A stretch of DNA of 64,000 nt from Acidobacteriota bacterium (GTDB lineage Bacteria > Acidobacteriota > Blastocatellia > RBC074): contig JACPYM010000091.1 in the NCBI GenBank assembly GCA_016196035.1, forward strand, positions 123,758-187,757, written 5' to 3'. The notes below the pieces were generated by a model that ran no database searches, had not been told where the DNA came from, and saw nothing but the letters and a program-made list of their open reading frames with translations. The translations under genes and the position numbers were made by a program. This document shows positions 17,434 to 26,757 of the stretch, one piece after another. Within the stretch, counting starts at the first letter, position 1, and each line of letters begins with the position of its first letter.

Positions 17434-18540
17434 ATGAATAAAAGCAAGTTTTTACAGGGCAAGCGCATCGCGCCCACGCCCATCACCAAAGACACCACCC
17501 TCGTTGAATTGCTCGAAAATACTTTCCAGGCTTACAACGCCGCCCGTTTGCGCGAAGGCGCGCAGCTTTTTGCCGAACGCATGCTCGGCGACAACGTCAC
17601 CATCGGCATGACGCTGACCGGCGCGCTCACACCCGCCGGGTTGGGCATCTCCACCATCATTCCGTTGCTCGAAGCCGGGTTCGTGGATTGGATCATTTCC
17701 ACCGGCGCGAATCTGTACCACGACACACACTTCGGTTTGGGATTAGCGATGCATCGCGGCAACCACACGATCAGCGACATCGTGTTGCGCGATGAAGGCG
17801 TCGTGCGCATCTACGACATCTTTTTCGATTACGAAGTCCTGCTTTCGACCGACGCCTTCTTCCGCGAAATCATCCGCGCCGAAGAGTTCCAGCGCGAGAT
17901 GTCCACGGCAGAGTTTCATTATCTCTGCGGCAAATACGTCGCCGAACGCGAGCGCGTGCTAGGCCTCACGAATCAATCGGTGCTCTCGGCGGCCTATCAT
18001 TACGGCGTGCCGGTTTACACCTCTTCGCCCGGCGACAGTTCGATTGGGATGAATGTGGCGGCCATGGAATTGCAAGGCGGCAAGCTGCGGCTGAATCCTT
18101 CGGCGGATGTGAACGAGACGGCGGCGCTGGTGCTGGCGGCCAAGCGCGGCTTTGCAGGTGAAGGCGGCCAATCCGGCATTTTCATCTGTGGCGGCGGCAG
18201 CCCGAAAAACTTTGCCCTGCAAACCGAACCGCAGATTCAGGAAGTGCTCGGCATCGAAGAGAAAGGCCACGATTACTTTTTGCAGATCACCGACGCCCGC
18301 CCCGATACCGGCGGCCTGAGCGGCGCGACACCCAGCGAAGCCGTCAGTTGGGGCAAAATTGATCCCGACCAATTGCCCGGCACCGTGGTGTGTTATGTGG
18401 ATTCAACCGTCGCGCTGCCATTGATTACGGCGTATGCGCTCGCCAAACGTGAGCCGCGTCCGTTGAAACGACTGTACGACCGCCGCGCAGAGATGATGGG
18501 CTTGCTGAAAAGCGAATACGCAAAATCAGAACGTCGTTAA
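17434..18540 (+). CDS. Deoxyhypusine synthase family protein, possible homospermidine synthase
   Basis: The 368-residue protein matches the deoxyhypusine synthase fold: an NAD-binding [14 protein letters not shown], the [14 protein letters not shown] region, and [12 protein letters not shown], whose lysine is the residue that carries the aminobutyl group in the family. Bacteria lack eIF5A, so members are thought to make homospermidine or modify other amines. AGGAGA lies 11 bases before the ATG. Agmatine-to-putrescine genes lie 14 kb away and could supply substrate, which is an inference. Confidence 0.85.
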   Translation: MNKSKFLQGKRIAPTPITKDTTLVELLENTFQAYNAARLREGAQLFAERMLGDNVTIGMTLTGALTPAGLGISTIIPLLEAGFVDWIISTGANLYHDTHFGLGLAMHRGNHTISDIVLRDEGVVRIYDIFFDYEVLLSTDAFFREIIRAEEFQREMSTAEFHYLCGKYVAERERVLGLTNQSVLSAAYHYGVPVYTSSPGDSSIGMNVAAMELQGGKLRLNPSADVNETAALVLAAKRGFAGEGGQSGIFICGGGSPKNFALQTEPQIQEVLGIEEKGHDYFLQITDARPDTGGLSGATPSEAVSWGKIDPDQLPGTVVCYVDSTVALPLITAYALAKREPRPLKRLYDRRAEMMGLLKSEYAKSERR

Positions 18541-18560
18541 AATAACCCGGCAAAGACAGA

Positions 18561-18921
18561 GACAGGATTAACAGGATTAGCGGGATTAACAGGAACGAGC
18601 CAAAACACGTTCAGTACACGAGAAACTAAGTTATCTCGTGTTTTGAAAATTGTTTTTGCCGCGTTAGCGGCGGTTGAATTTAGCCGTGGGTTTTCAACCC
18701 ACGGTATCCGCGCCACAAGCCCGCGTCGCGTCAGCGACGCTTGAATGGTCGCGTGTTTCAAGCGTCGCTGACGCGACGCGCAATTGATTGTGCGCTGCCC
18801 GTGGGTTGAAAACCCACGGCTAAATTCAACCGCCGCTCTGCGGCGAAGAGGTAAATGCCAGAAAATTTAGTTTTTCTTGTATTCAGCCTGTCCTATCCAG
18901 TTAATCCTGACAATCCTGTCA
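18561..18921. repeat. Three-level nested palindrome region
   Basis: The roughly 390-base gap between genes holds palindromes inside palindromes. The outer arms are GGATTAACAGGATT units (18561-18595) answered by TAATCCTGACAATCCTG (18889-18921). The middle arms (18658-18704 and 18799-18844) include TTGAATTTAGCCGTGGG. The inner arms (18723-18745 and 18757-18780) include GTCGCGTCAGCGACGC. A further small hairpin (ACACGAGA with TCTCGTGT) lies at 18615-18641. No gene is visible. Confidence 0.85.
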
Positions 18922-18930
18922 GAACTTCCT

Positions 18931-19707
18931 TCACCCCTGACCGCGCAAGCTGGGCAAGCCGACACCCGCCGCGTCAAATCCGCCATCCACCGCCAGCGTC
19001 TGCCCGTTGATAAAACTGGCCGCCTCGCTGCACAAAAACACCACGGCATCGGCAATCTCATGCACCGTGCCGTAACGCGCCAACGGAATCGCATCGCGGT
19101 AACTTGTGCGAATATCCGCCGAGTGTACCTGCTGCGCCATCGCCGTCTCGACCGGCCCAGGCGCGATGCAATTGACGCGAATCCCGGCGTCGCCTAGTTC
19201 GACCGCCTGCTGTTTCGTCAGATGAATCAGCGCCGCCTTGCTTGTCCCATACGCCACCCGCAACGTGCTCGCCCGTACACCCGAAATCGAAGCGATATTC
19301 ACCACCGCCCCACCGCCGTGGCCAAGCATGACCGGCGCGCACGCCTGCGTCATCAAAAACGGCCCCGACAGATTTGTCGCCAGAATGCGCGTCCAATCGT
19401 CAAACGTCGTTTCGAGAATCGGTTTGAAAACGGCTACGCCCGCGTTATTCACCAACGCGTCAATCCGCCCAAAGTGCGCCGCGATTTTGGCGACGCTCTC
19501 TTGCACCTGCGCCGGATCGGACACATCGCCCACCACCGGCAAGACGCCCGCGTGCCCGCGCCACGCCTCCGCCGTTTGCGCCAGCGTCTCGGCGTCAATG
19601 TCGAGCAGGGCGACGCGGTAGTTTTCTGCGAGGAGCTTTTGGGCGATGGCGAGACCGATGCCGCGGGCGGCTCCAGTGACGAGGGCGACTTTGTTGGTGT
19701 TGTTCAT
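18931..19707 (-). CDS. Short-chain dehydrogenase/reductase
   Basis: The 258-residue classical SDR has the cofactor motif TGAARGIG near residue 12, DIDAE at the end of the second strand (suggesting NAD preference), NNAG, and the catalytic Ser and YGTSK (Tyr-x3-Lys). PGPVETAM and the C-terminal NGQTLAVDGGFDAAG are standard. It would oxidise an alcohol or reduce a keto group. The start at 19707 gives a normal SDR N-terminus. The longer upstream frame overlaps a fragment of a TolB-like gene on the other strand. Substrate not deducible. Confidence 0.88.
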   Translation of the reverse strand: MNNTNKVALVTGAARGIGLAIAQKLLAENYRVALLDIDAETLAQTAEAWRGHAGVLPVVGDVSDPAQVQESVAKIAAHFGRIDALVNNAGVAVFKPILETTFDDWTRILATNLSGPFLMTQACAPVMLGHGGGAVVNIASISGVRASTLRVAYGTSKAALIHLTKQQAVELGDAGIRVNCIAPGPVETAMAQQVHSADIRTSYRDAIPLARYGTVHEIADAVVFLCSEAASFINGQTLAVDGGFDAAGVGLPSLRGQG

Positions 19708-19743
19708 CTCGGATTGTTTCAGTTCGAACTCTTTTTGCGGCGA

Positions 19744-20001
19744 CTTGCGCCCGGCAGCCGGGAGTTGCAACTCACCAGCGACACTGGTGAAAACCTGCAA
19801 CCCGCCTGGTCGCCCGCTGGCAAGCAGATCGTCTATCATGCGCGTCAACGCGGCGGGCTTTGGGTAATCTCAACGCCCGCCGCGTTAACGCGGCAACTGA
19901 CCGAATTCGGCTCGCGTCCGGCGTGGTCGCCGCGCGGCGATCAGATTGTCTATGAATTTGCGGAAATGACCAACAATATCTGGCTGATGGAACTGAAATA
20001 G
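19744..20001 (+). pseudogene. C-terminal fragment of a PD40/TolB-like beta-propeller gene
   Basis: An 85-codon stretch reads LTSDTGENLQPAWSPAGKQ, then LTEFGSRPAWSPRGDQ and NNIWLMELK and stops. AWSPxG-QIVY is the PD40 (WD40-like) repeat of TolB-type propellers, and two blades are present. Upstream the frame runs into the antisense of the SDR gene, which is not propeller-like, so the 5' part of the gene is missing. It is probably the remnant of a deleted or rearranged gene, with SDR joined at the break. A short functional peptide is unlikely. Confidence 0.6.
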
Positions 20002-20015
20002 ACAGGAGCAACCCA

Positions 20016-20561
20016 ATGCAATTCGATCTCAATGAAGCTATCGCCGTGCTCGAACGCACGCCTGCCCTTTTACAAGTTTGGCTGAATGGCCTGCCCGGCG
20101 CTTGGACTGTAACCAATGAAGGCCCAGAAACCTGGAGCCCTTACGTCGTGCTCGGCCATCTGGCCCACGGCGAACGCGCCGATTGGATTCCGCGTGTGCG
20201 GTTGATTTTGGAGCACGGCGAAACGCAAACTTTTGAACCCTACGACCGGTTCGCCCAGTTCACTGAAAGCGCCGGAAAAAGCTTGCCTGAATTGCTGGCG
20301 GAATTTGCGACGCGGCGGGCGCAAAATGTACAGACGCTGCGGGCGTGGCAACTCAGCGAGGCTGATTTAGACAAAACCGGTACGCACCCCGCCTTCGGTC
20401 AAGTCAGCTTGCGCGCCTTGCTGGCAACCTGGGTGGCGCACGACCTCGATCACGTGGCGCAAATCGCGCGCGTGATGGCGAAGCAATACACCACCGCAGT
20501 CGGTCCGTGGTCGGCCTATTTGCGGATTTTGCAAGAGCGGCTGCCCACTGGAAACCGCTGA
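20016..20561 (+). CDS. DinB-family four-helix protein
   Basis: The 181-residue protein has the DinB_2 pattern: an N-terminal helix, WSPYVVLGHLAHGE with the first histidine, a middle helix, and WVAHDLDHVAQIARVM with two more histidines. In the family these three histidines bind a divalent metal in a four-helix bundle, and members include thiol transferases. An AGGAG site precedes the ATG. It is 14 bases after the end of the TolB fragment. Biochemical role is not known. Confidence 0.78.
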   Translation: MQFDLNEAIAVLERTPALLQVWLNGLPGAWTVTNEGPETWSPYVVLGHLAHGERADWIPRVRLILEHGETQTFEPYDRFAQFTESAGKSLPELLAEFATRRAQNVQTLRAWQLSEADLDKTGTHPAFGQVSLRALLATWVAHDLDHVAQIARVMAKQYTTAVGPWSAYLRILQERLPTGNR

Positions 20562-20589
20562 GCGCTTTGGCGCGGCAACAACGAGTGCC

Positions 20590-21849
20590 TTATTCGCTGC
20601 CAGCTTTTAGATCGAGTGCCATGAGCGTTTTGCGATCTCGCACATAAAGCGTCGTCCCCGCCAGCGCGGGCACTGTCCACGAATTGCCTGTCATCAATGC
20701 CGTTTTCGCCTGTATTTTCAGGCCCTCTGGCGCAGGCGTTGCCAACGCCAGATTGCCGTCTTCATCCAGCAAAATGAACCGCCCGTCGGCCAAGAGAAAC
20801 GTCGCGCGCGGCAGGCTGCGGTCGCGCCAGACGATCTGGCCCGTTTTGACGTTGATGGCCGTAAACGGCGCGGGGCCGAAATCACCGCTCGATCCATACA
20901 CCAAGTCGCCCACCCGGATGCACGTCCCGAAATGCACGCGCATCAGGCGGTGAAACCAGAGTTCCTCGACTTTGGTCTTGCCGCCAGCCTCTTTGGCCCG
21001 CGTCAGCTTCAGCACGCGGCTGCCGCCGCTGTACCCCGAAGAAACAAACAGCAGATTGTCTTCGCCCCAGACCGGCGTCATCGTGTTCAAACCGAAATCC
21101 GTCTCGTGCGGCTGGCTCCACAACAGCACGCCATCACGCGGGTCAACGCCCACAATGTCGCCGTACAGATAGGCCACGAGTTGTTCCTGCCCATCCACGT
21201 TGATCAAGATCGGCGAGGAAGTCGAGTTTTTGAAATCGTGCTTTTGCCAGACGACCGCGCCGTCTTTTTGATTGAAGGCCATCAGCGCGTGCCCCGTACC
21301 GCCGACCATCACGATCACCATGTTTTTATAGGCCAGCGGACTGCACGAATAGCCGTTCGGACGCACCGTGCCGTTGTACTCTTTGAACAGCTCGTGCGAC
21401 CAGACGAGCTTGCCCGTTTGTTTATTCAACGCATGCAGCTTGCCCGTCGTACCGGTGGTGAAAACGTATTCGCCCACAACCAGCGGCGTCGAATGCGGCC
21501 CCGGCCCGTTCGACATATCCTGCTCTTTCCAGAACGGCGCGTCGTAGCCGTATTCCCACAACGTTTTGCCCGTGGCCGCGTCGAGCGCAATCGCGACTTC
21601 CTGTTCGCCTTTGCGATACATCGTGAAAAGCCGCCCGCCCGCCACGGCAATGGACGAATAGCCATCGCCGAGTGCACGGCTCCACAGTTTGCGCGGGCCA
21701 GTCGCAGGCCAATTGGCCGCCAGGCCGGTTGCGGCGGATTTGAAGTTACGCTCAGGCCCGCCCCATTGCGCCCAATCAGCGGACGTTTGCGCCGTCACCT
21801 TGAGGCCCAGCCAACCCAGGCAAAGCAGCGTTGTCAGGATGTGCCTCAT
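20590..21849 (-). CDS. Secreted PQQ-like beta-propeller protein
   Basis: The 419-residue protein has a signal peptide (to about residue 20), then repeated propeller blades such as LDAATGKTLWEYGY, LNKQTGKLVWSHELF and INVKTGQIVWRDR, the PQQ/pyrrolo-quinoline repeat type also seen in BamB. It begins WAQWGGPERNF, typical of the PQQ-like group in acidobacteria and planctomycetes. It lacks an obvious cofactor pocket, so it may be a scaffold. Its ATG overlaps the TGA of the YHS gene by four bases, indicating translational coupling. Acts in the periplasm. Confidence 0.82.
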   Translation of the reverse strand: MRHILTTLLCLGWLGLKVTAQTSADWAQWGGPERNFKSAATGLAANWPATGPRKLWSRALGDGYSSIAVAGGRLFTMYRKGEQEVAIALDAATGKTLWEYGYDAPFWKEQDMSNGPGPHSTPLVVGEYVFTTGTTGKLHALNKQTGKLVWSHELFKEYNGTVRPNGYSCSPLAYKNMVIVMVGGTGHALMAFNQKDGAVVWQKHDFKNSTSSPILINVDGQEQLVAYLYGDIVGVDPRDGVLLWSQPHETDFGLNTMTPVWGEDNLLFVSSGYSGGSRVLKLTRAKEAGGKTKVEELWFHRLMRVHFGTCIRVGDLVYGSSGDFGPAPFTAINVKTGQIVWRDRSLPRATFLLADGRFILLDEDGNLALATPAPEGLKIQAKTALMTGNSWTVPALAGTTLYVRDRKTLMALDLKAGSE

Positions 21850-22961
21850 TGTTTCACCTGCGGCTTTTCAAACAGCTTCGGATCAACCGCTCCGTTGAGG
21901 CTGATGGATTCGATGGTTGCTGACTGGTCTTTCCACGGCTGCCCATCGAAGGTGGCGGTAATTTTGAATGGCAACGTCAAACCATCCACCGTGCGGAAGT
22001 CTGAAAAAGTTTGAACGAAATCGCCGAAATTCCCCTGTGGCCCGCGCCGTTTGTATGCCAAGCTCAGCAAGCGTCCAGTCGCCGGGTCAAAACCAAGTGT
22101 AGCGGGCACGCCCGCAAGTTCGAGGGCGACCTGTTCGACTGGCGATTCACCTGCCTTGCCAGCACCTGTATAGGCAGCCTTGAATTGGGCACGGGCGCGC
22201 AAAATCCCGAGCGGCTGGCGTTGGAATTGTTGCTCCTGTTCGAGCCGCAGCGGCGCTTGCAGCGGCAACACCCCGCGCGTGGTGACGACAAAGGGTTCGG
22301 TGGGCTGTAACACCAGGATGCGCCGCATCATCACGGACACGTCGTTAAAGTCCGGCATCGCAACTTCAACACGCGCGCGGTCGGGGTAAGCAAGCAGCAA
22401 ATCGTTTTTGACTTCGACTTCGCCGCGCGCGCCGCGCGTTTGTGTTGAGGTGTTTTTCTCGTGGTAACTGGTCAGCCCGTCCAGCTTGGCTGTGCCGCCC
22501 AGCGCGGCGACGGCCTTTTCAAACAACGCTTGTCCTTTCTTCAACATTTCAGGCGTCGCGGTGACCGCCTTGTGCTCAGGCGAAAGATATTTTTCCGGCG
22601 CGGCGACAAACAGCTTTTTGCATTGTTCAGAGCCGAAAATATAGATGCGGCCTTGCTGCACCGCGTAAAGATCGGCAATGCCATTCGTCGGCGCGCCCAT
22701 CCGCGCGCAAGCACCGCCCAGTTGAATCTCGTAGCGCGCCGGGTCTTTCTCAAACGCAGCCTTGTTGGCTTCATTGGCGAACATGTAGCGGAACTGGCCG
22801 CGCGTGACGGTAGTTTTCAAATCGCCTTGCACTTCTTTCCCCTGCACCAACAGCACGGGATCAAGGCCTTCGAGCGCATCCGTGGCTGTGGTTTGCGCCA
22901 CGGCCATGACAGTCAGGCCAGCGGTCAGCACGATGCTCAGCCAAAACTTTTTGTTGATCAT
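21846..22961 (-). CDS. Secreted YHS-like and lipoprotein-sorting-like two-domain protein
   Basis: The 371-residue protein has a signal peptide (to about residue 22). Residues 30-110 resemble a YHS domain: LDPVLLVQGKEVQGD, FMFANEANKAAFEKDPARYE-type text and GGAC. YHS domains can bind copper. Residues about 130-371 form beta-rich structure like the LolA/outer-membrane lipoprotein-sorting group (AALGGTAKLDGLTSY, then FQTFSDFRTVDGLTLPF-type strands). An AGGAG site precedes the start. The order is cytochrome P460, YHS, propeller on one strand. The precise role is unknown. Confidence 0.66.
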   Translation of the reverse strand: MINKKFWLSIVLTAGLTVMAVAQTTATDALEGLDPVLLVQGKEVQGDLKTTVTRGQFRYMFANEANKAAFEKDPARYEIQLGGACARMGAPTNGIADLYAVQQGRIYIFGSEQCKKLFVAAPEKYLSPEHKAVTATPEMLKKGQALFEKAVAALGGTAKLDGLTSYHEKNTSTQTRGARGEVEVKNDLLLAYPDRARVEVAMPDFNDVSVMMRRILVLQPTEPFVVTTRGVLPLQAPLRLEQEQQFQRQPLGILRARAQFKAAYTGAGKAGESPVEQVALELAGVPATLGFDPATGRLLSLAYKRRGPQGNFGDFVQTFSDFRTVDGLTLPFKITATFDGQPWKDQSATIESISLNGAVDPKLFEKPQVKQ

Positions 22962-23026
22962 AAATGCTCCTCATTGGCGCACTCCTCCCGGAAATAGAGT
23001 TTTGCTGGCGCCGTTCGTGGTGTGGA

Positions 23027-23647
23027 TTACTGTGTTTGTTGTGTTCGCTGATAACTCTGATTCAGTGTCCCTTTTTCTTTGGCAATGGCCAGCACGGTCG
23101 GATAAAACTGGGCAAAGGTGTTTTCGACAGCGGCGTTCTGGCTGTGGCAGCTAAAACATCCGCCCTCTTTCGGGATGGCTTTGGCGGAGGGAGCGGTCGC
23201 GCCCAGTCCGAAATACGCCCACTTTTCCGGGAAGCGGCGCTCGTCCTTCACCGCCGCCTCCAGCGTGATCAGGTCACCCTGGTATTGCCCGCCGTGCGCG
23301 AACGTGCCTTTGTCCAGCAAGCGGCGAATCTCTAAAACGAAGATTGTCTTGTCAGGCCATTGGCCGGTCTTGGCAAACTCCTTGTAGGCCGCCGGATTGA
23401 CATAGACATTCTCAAACGCTGGATTCGCCGGGGCGTTCGGCCCATATTGCAGCCCGACGCTGCTGCTCAAATACACCCAGGCGCGATAATTCGCCGGACG
23501 CAGCAATTGATTGTCTGTGGTGTATTGCGGCCCGTCGGCTTCTTTTTGCTCTAACGGCAGCGCTCCTGTGAACAGCGACATGCCGCCCGTGCTGAGCGTC
23601 AGGGCCAACACGAACGCCAGCCCGGATAAAAGCATCTTGGTGCGCAT
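23027..23647 (-). CDS. Secreted cytochrome P460 family protein
   Basis: The 206-residue protein has a signal peptide and one c-type haem site, GGCFSCH near residue 162. The region YRAWVYLSSSVGLQYGP and the AAYKEFAKTGQWPDKTIFVLEI block match the cytochrome P460 fold, in which a lysine cross-links the haem; members oxidise hydroxylamine or handle nitric oxide. The C-terminus (ENTFAQFYPTVLAIA) is typical. AAGGAG precedes the ATG. It lies between the ADOP permease and the YHS gene on one strand. Its substrate is not clear, and the cross-linking lysine was not assigned. Confidence 0.8.
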   Translation of the reverse strand: MRTKMLLSGLAFVLALTLSTGGMSLFTGALPLEQKEADGPQYTTDNQLLRPANYRAWVYLSSSVGLQYGPNAPANPAFENVYVNPAAYKEFAKTGQWPDKTIFVLEIRRLLDKGTFAHGGQYQGDLITLEAAVKDERRFPEKWAYFGLGATAPSAKAIPKEGGCFSCHSQNAAVENTFAQFYPTVLAIAKEKGTLNQSYQRTQQTQ

Positions 23648-23666
23648 TGCGATTCTCCTTGTTTGT

Positions 23667-26342
23667 TTATTCGCTGCGTAACGCGATCATTGGGTTGATG
23701 CCCGTCACACGCCGCGCGGGCAGATAACAGGCCGCCGCCGCTGCCGCCGCCAGCACCAACGCCACCAGCAAATAGGTCAGCGGATCAGCCGGCTCCACCG
23801 CAAACAGCAATGTGTTCATCCAGGCCGACAGCACGCGGGTCAGCACCAACGCGCCGCTAGAACCCACCGCCAGGCCGACCAACACCAGCCGCATTCCCTG
23901 TTCCAAGACCAGCCATAAAACCGCGCTCTTGCTGGCCCCCAGCGCCAGCCGAATGCCGATTTCGTGCGTGCGTTGCGCCACCGCCAACGCCATCACGCCC
24001 GCGATCCCGGCGGCGGTGATGAGCAAGGCCAGCGCGGCGAACAAACTCAACAAGGTTGCCGTGAGGCGGGGTGAGGCCAAGGCTTCGCTGCGCGCGTCTT
24101 CCAACGTGCGCACGTGATCAATCGCCGTCTCAGGATCGAAGTCATAAACCGCGCCGCGCAACTGCCGGATCAGACCGGCGGGTTCGACTTTGGTGCGCGC
24201 CAGTAAAAAACCGGCCCCGAAAGTTTGCGCGACGGGCCGATACACTTCGTCAACGGCTGCGCTTTGCAAACCGTAACTTTTGACATCGGCGACAACGCCC
24301 ACAATCGTCGCCCAACTTTCGCCGCGATCCAGGCTAAGGCGATGCCCAACCGGATCATCGTTGCCAAACCGATGGCGTGCCAGCGCCTGATTGATCAGTG
24401 CCACCGGCTTTTTGGGGTCGTAATCCAGGTCGTTAAACAAGCGTCCGCTGACCAGCGGCAAGCGCAACGTGTCGAAGTAATCGGGCGTCACGACGCGGAA
24501 ATCCGCCTGCGGTGGCAATTCGCCCGGCGCCAGTGGACGGCCTTCGATTTGCAACTCGTTGCGATTTGGGCCACGCGTGATGCCCAAGGGATTGAGCGGA
24601 TAGTTATTCGACAGGGCTGCGATCAACACGCCTGGCTGCGTTTTCAACTTGTCCAGCAAGCGCTGCGAAAACGTGCGGTAATCTTCGTTGCTCTGATACT
24701 TCGACCAATTTGGACTGATGCGCATCACCAGCACGCGCTCGACGTCGAAGCCCGGCTTGACCTGCTGCAATTTCAACAGGCTGCGCGTCATCAAACCGGC
24801 GACGATCAACAACGCGAACGAGACGGCCACTTGGGCGACAACCAGGCTGTTGCGCAACCGTTGCCGCGCCGGACTGGCGGTGCTTTGACCACTCCCATCT
24901 TTCAAGGCCGGTACCAGGTTCTGCCCGATGGATAGCGCTGGCGCTAACCCAAAGACCAAGCCAGTCAACAATGAAATCGCCAATGCAAAGCCCAACACCG
25001 TCCCATCAATCACACCAATCTCGTGCGCACGCGGCGTGAAGCGTTCGGCAAACTTCACCAGCAATCCCGTACTGAAGATGGCCAGCACAATGCCCAATGC
25101 GCCGCCCAACAAAGCCAGCAGCGTGCTTTCGGTCAGTAACAACCGGATCAACCGCCCACGGCTCGCGCCCAAGGCCGCGCGCACGGCCATTTCGCGTTCG
25201 CGGCGCAACACACGCGCCAGCGCCAGATTCGCCACGTTGGCGCACGCGATCAACAACACCAGCCCCGCCGTGCCCAGCAACAGCAAAAACGTCTGGCGCG
25301 CCTGCTGGGTCAGTTCATCCTGCAAATCGGTGGCTACTGCGCGAAATCCACGATTGGCGGGATAGACATCCGGATACTGCTGCTGCATGCGGTTGGCGTT
25401 GGTGGCCACATCGGTTTGCGCTTGCGCCAAGGGCACACCCGGTTTCCGACGTCCGAAAACGCTCATCATCCGGGCATTGCGATTGGCCATAAAGCGTTCC
25501 GACGAGCGCGTCGGGCAAGCCGCGGTCGGCATATAAACGTCATTCTCATTCGGATATTGCGGCACGGGTGGCAGCACGCCGATGACGGTGTGCGGGCGGT
25601 CATTCATGCGAAAGCGTTTGCCCACGATGTCGCGGTCGCCGTGCTGGCTGCGCTGCCAGTATTTGTAGCTCAACACCAGCACTGCCTCGGCGCCGTGCGC
25701 TTCGTCTTCAGGTAGAAAAGTGCGGCCTAACAGGGGCTTCACACCCATCACGTCGAAGAAATTAGCCGAGACGACGCCCGTTTGAATCAACTCCGGTTCC
25801 TGTCCGCCCAACAACGTAAAGGTCATCGAATGGTGTTCGACGATCCCTTCGAGCGCCTGATTCTGCGCGCGGTAATCTTCAATCTCTTTGACTGAGAAGC
25901 CTAAGTTGTCGGCGCCTGCCAAAGGTGCTTGTTGCCGCAAGACGACCAACTCGTGCCCATTGCGGTATGGCAAGGGGCGCAACAGCACGCCATAAACCAC
26001 GCTAAAAATTGACGTGTTGACGCCAATGCCCAGCGCCAGCGTTAGCACCGCAAGCAAGGTGAAGCTCGGATACTTGCGCAGCATGCGCACGCCGTACTGC
26101 ACATCCTGCCAAAAGGTTTCCAATCGGCGCGGGCGTTGCACGTCGCGGCACTCTTCCTTAAAGCGTTCGACCCCGCCGAAACTGAGCAGCGCCGCGCGCC
26201 GCGCCGAGGTCGGCGGCATTCCGCGCCGCATGTTCTCTTCGGTCTCGCGCTCCAGATGAAAGCGCATCTCCCGTTCCATCTCCCGTTCCAGCCGGTGGCG
26301 AAATAGGAACGCGCTCAACTTGCGTAGCGGTTTCTTTAGCAT
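23667..26342 (-). CDS. ADOP-type ABC transporter permease (duplicated MacB core)
   Basis: The 891-residue protein has the acidobacterial duplicated orphan permease layout. An N-terminal charged helix (LEREMEREMRFHLERE) is followed by the first FtsX/MacB permease unit (MLRKYPSFTLLAVLTLALGIGVNTSIFSV, then MacB_PCD and three helices). A second MacB_PCD and permease unit ends near GINPMIALRSE. No ATP-binding domain is present, so it would borrow one encoded elsewhere or act as a mechanotransmitter. It lies 19 bases downstream of a PadR gene on the same strand, the usual arrangement in this group. Substrate unknown. Confidence 0.9.
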   Translation of the reverse strand: MLKKPLRKLSAFLFRHRLEREMEREMRFHLERETEENMRRGMPPTSARRAALLSFGGVERFKEECRDVQRPRRLETFWQDVQYGVRMLRKYPSFTLLAVLTLALGIGVNTSIFSVVYGVLLRPLPYRNGHELVVLRQQAPLAGADNLGFSVKEIEDYRAQNQALEGIVEHHSMTFTLLGGQEPELIQTGVVSANFFDVMGVKPLLGRTFLPEDEAHGAEAVLVLSYKYWQRSQHGDRDIVGKRFRMNDRPHTVIGVLPPVPQYPNENDVYMPTAACPTRSSERFMANRNARMMSVFGRRKPGVPLAQAQTDVATNANRMQQQYPDVYPANRGFRAVATDLQDELTQQARQTFLLLLGTAGLVLLIACANVANLALARVLRREREMAVRAALGASRGRLIRLLLTESTLLALLGGALGIVLAIFSTGLLVKFAERFTPRAHEIGVIDGTVLGFALAISLLTGLVFGLAPALSIGQNLVPALKDGSGQSTASPARQRLRNSLVVAQVAVSFALLIVAGLMTRSLLKLQQVKPGFDVERVLVMRISPNWSKYQSNEDYRTFSQRLLDKLKTQPGVLIAALSNNYPLNPLGITRGPNRNELQIEGRPLAPGELPPQADFRVVTPDYFDTLRLPLVSGRLFNDLDYDPKKPVALINQALARHRFGNDDPVGHRLSLDRGESWATIVGVVADVKSYGLQSAAVDEVYRPVAQTFGAGFLLARTKVEPAGLIRQLRGAVYDFDPETAIDHVRTLEDARSEALASPRLTATLLSLFAALALLITAAGIAGVMALAVAQRTHEIGIRLALGASKSAVLWLVLEQGMRLVLVGLAVGSSGALVLTRVLSAWMNTLLFAVEPADPLTYLLVALVLAAAAAAACYLPARRVTGINPMIALRSE

Positions 26343-26361
26343 GGCGCTCCCCTATTGCTGG

Positions 26362-26694
26362 TCAGTTGCTCTGCAACACCAGTTCGACCGCCGCCGACAT
26401 GCGTTCCCAGTTGGCGGTTTCTTCGGTCAGTTGCTTGCGCCCGGCGCGCGTCAATTTGTAATACTTGGCTTGCCGGTTGTTATCTGAAACGTCCCAACTG
26501 GAAGCGACCCAGCCCTGTTCTTCCAGGCGGTAAAGCGCCGGATAAAGCGAGCCTTGATTGATATTGAGCACGCCCTGCGAAGTCTGCTGAATGCGCTGCG
26601 CAATGCCCCAGCCATGCATCTCGCCCACGGCGAGCGTTTTCAGAATCAACATGTCGAGCGTGCCCTGCAACAGATCGGATTTCGTCTTGGCCAT
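26362..26694 (-). CDS. PadR-family transcriptional regulator
   Basis: The 110-residue protein is a typical short PadR: LLQGTLDMLILKTLAVGEMHGWGIAQRI opens the winged helix and NQGSLYPALYRLEEQGWVASSWDVSDNNRQAKYYKLTRAGRKQL completes it. It would repress or activate the downstream permease and itself. A GGAGG site precedes the ATG. The promoter contains an inverted ATCTACA/TGTAGAT pair spanning the -10 box, a plausible operator. The ligand is not known. Confidence 0.9.
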   Translation of the reverse strand: MAKTKSDLLQGTLDMLILKTLAVGEMHGWGIAQRIQQTSQGVLNINQGSLYPALYRLEEQGWVASSWDVSDNNRQAKYYKLTRAGRKQLTEETANWERMSAAVELVLQSN

Positions 26695-26711
26695 GTCTTC
26701 CTCCCTAGATT

Positions 26712-26757
26712 ATCTACAAAAGCAAAGGCAGTCTAGCTTCTCCCTGTAGATTGTCAA
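26712..26757 (-). promoter_or_regulatory. padR-adop promoter with candidate PadR operator
   Basis: On the minus strand TTGACA (26752-26757) and TAGACT (26730-26735) are 16 bases apart. An inverted repeat, ATCTACA at 26712-26718 and TGTAGAT at 26745-26751, brackets the -10 box, placing a repressor across the polymerase site. The rest of the gap up to 27039 holds only the HD gene promoter and an unrecognised 65-codon frame. Confidence 0.5.

Noticed and set aside
20932..22014. Plus-strand open frame of 360 codons opposite the propeller gene
   Set aside because: Antisense, rich in His and Arg, no signal or domain.
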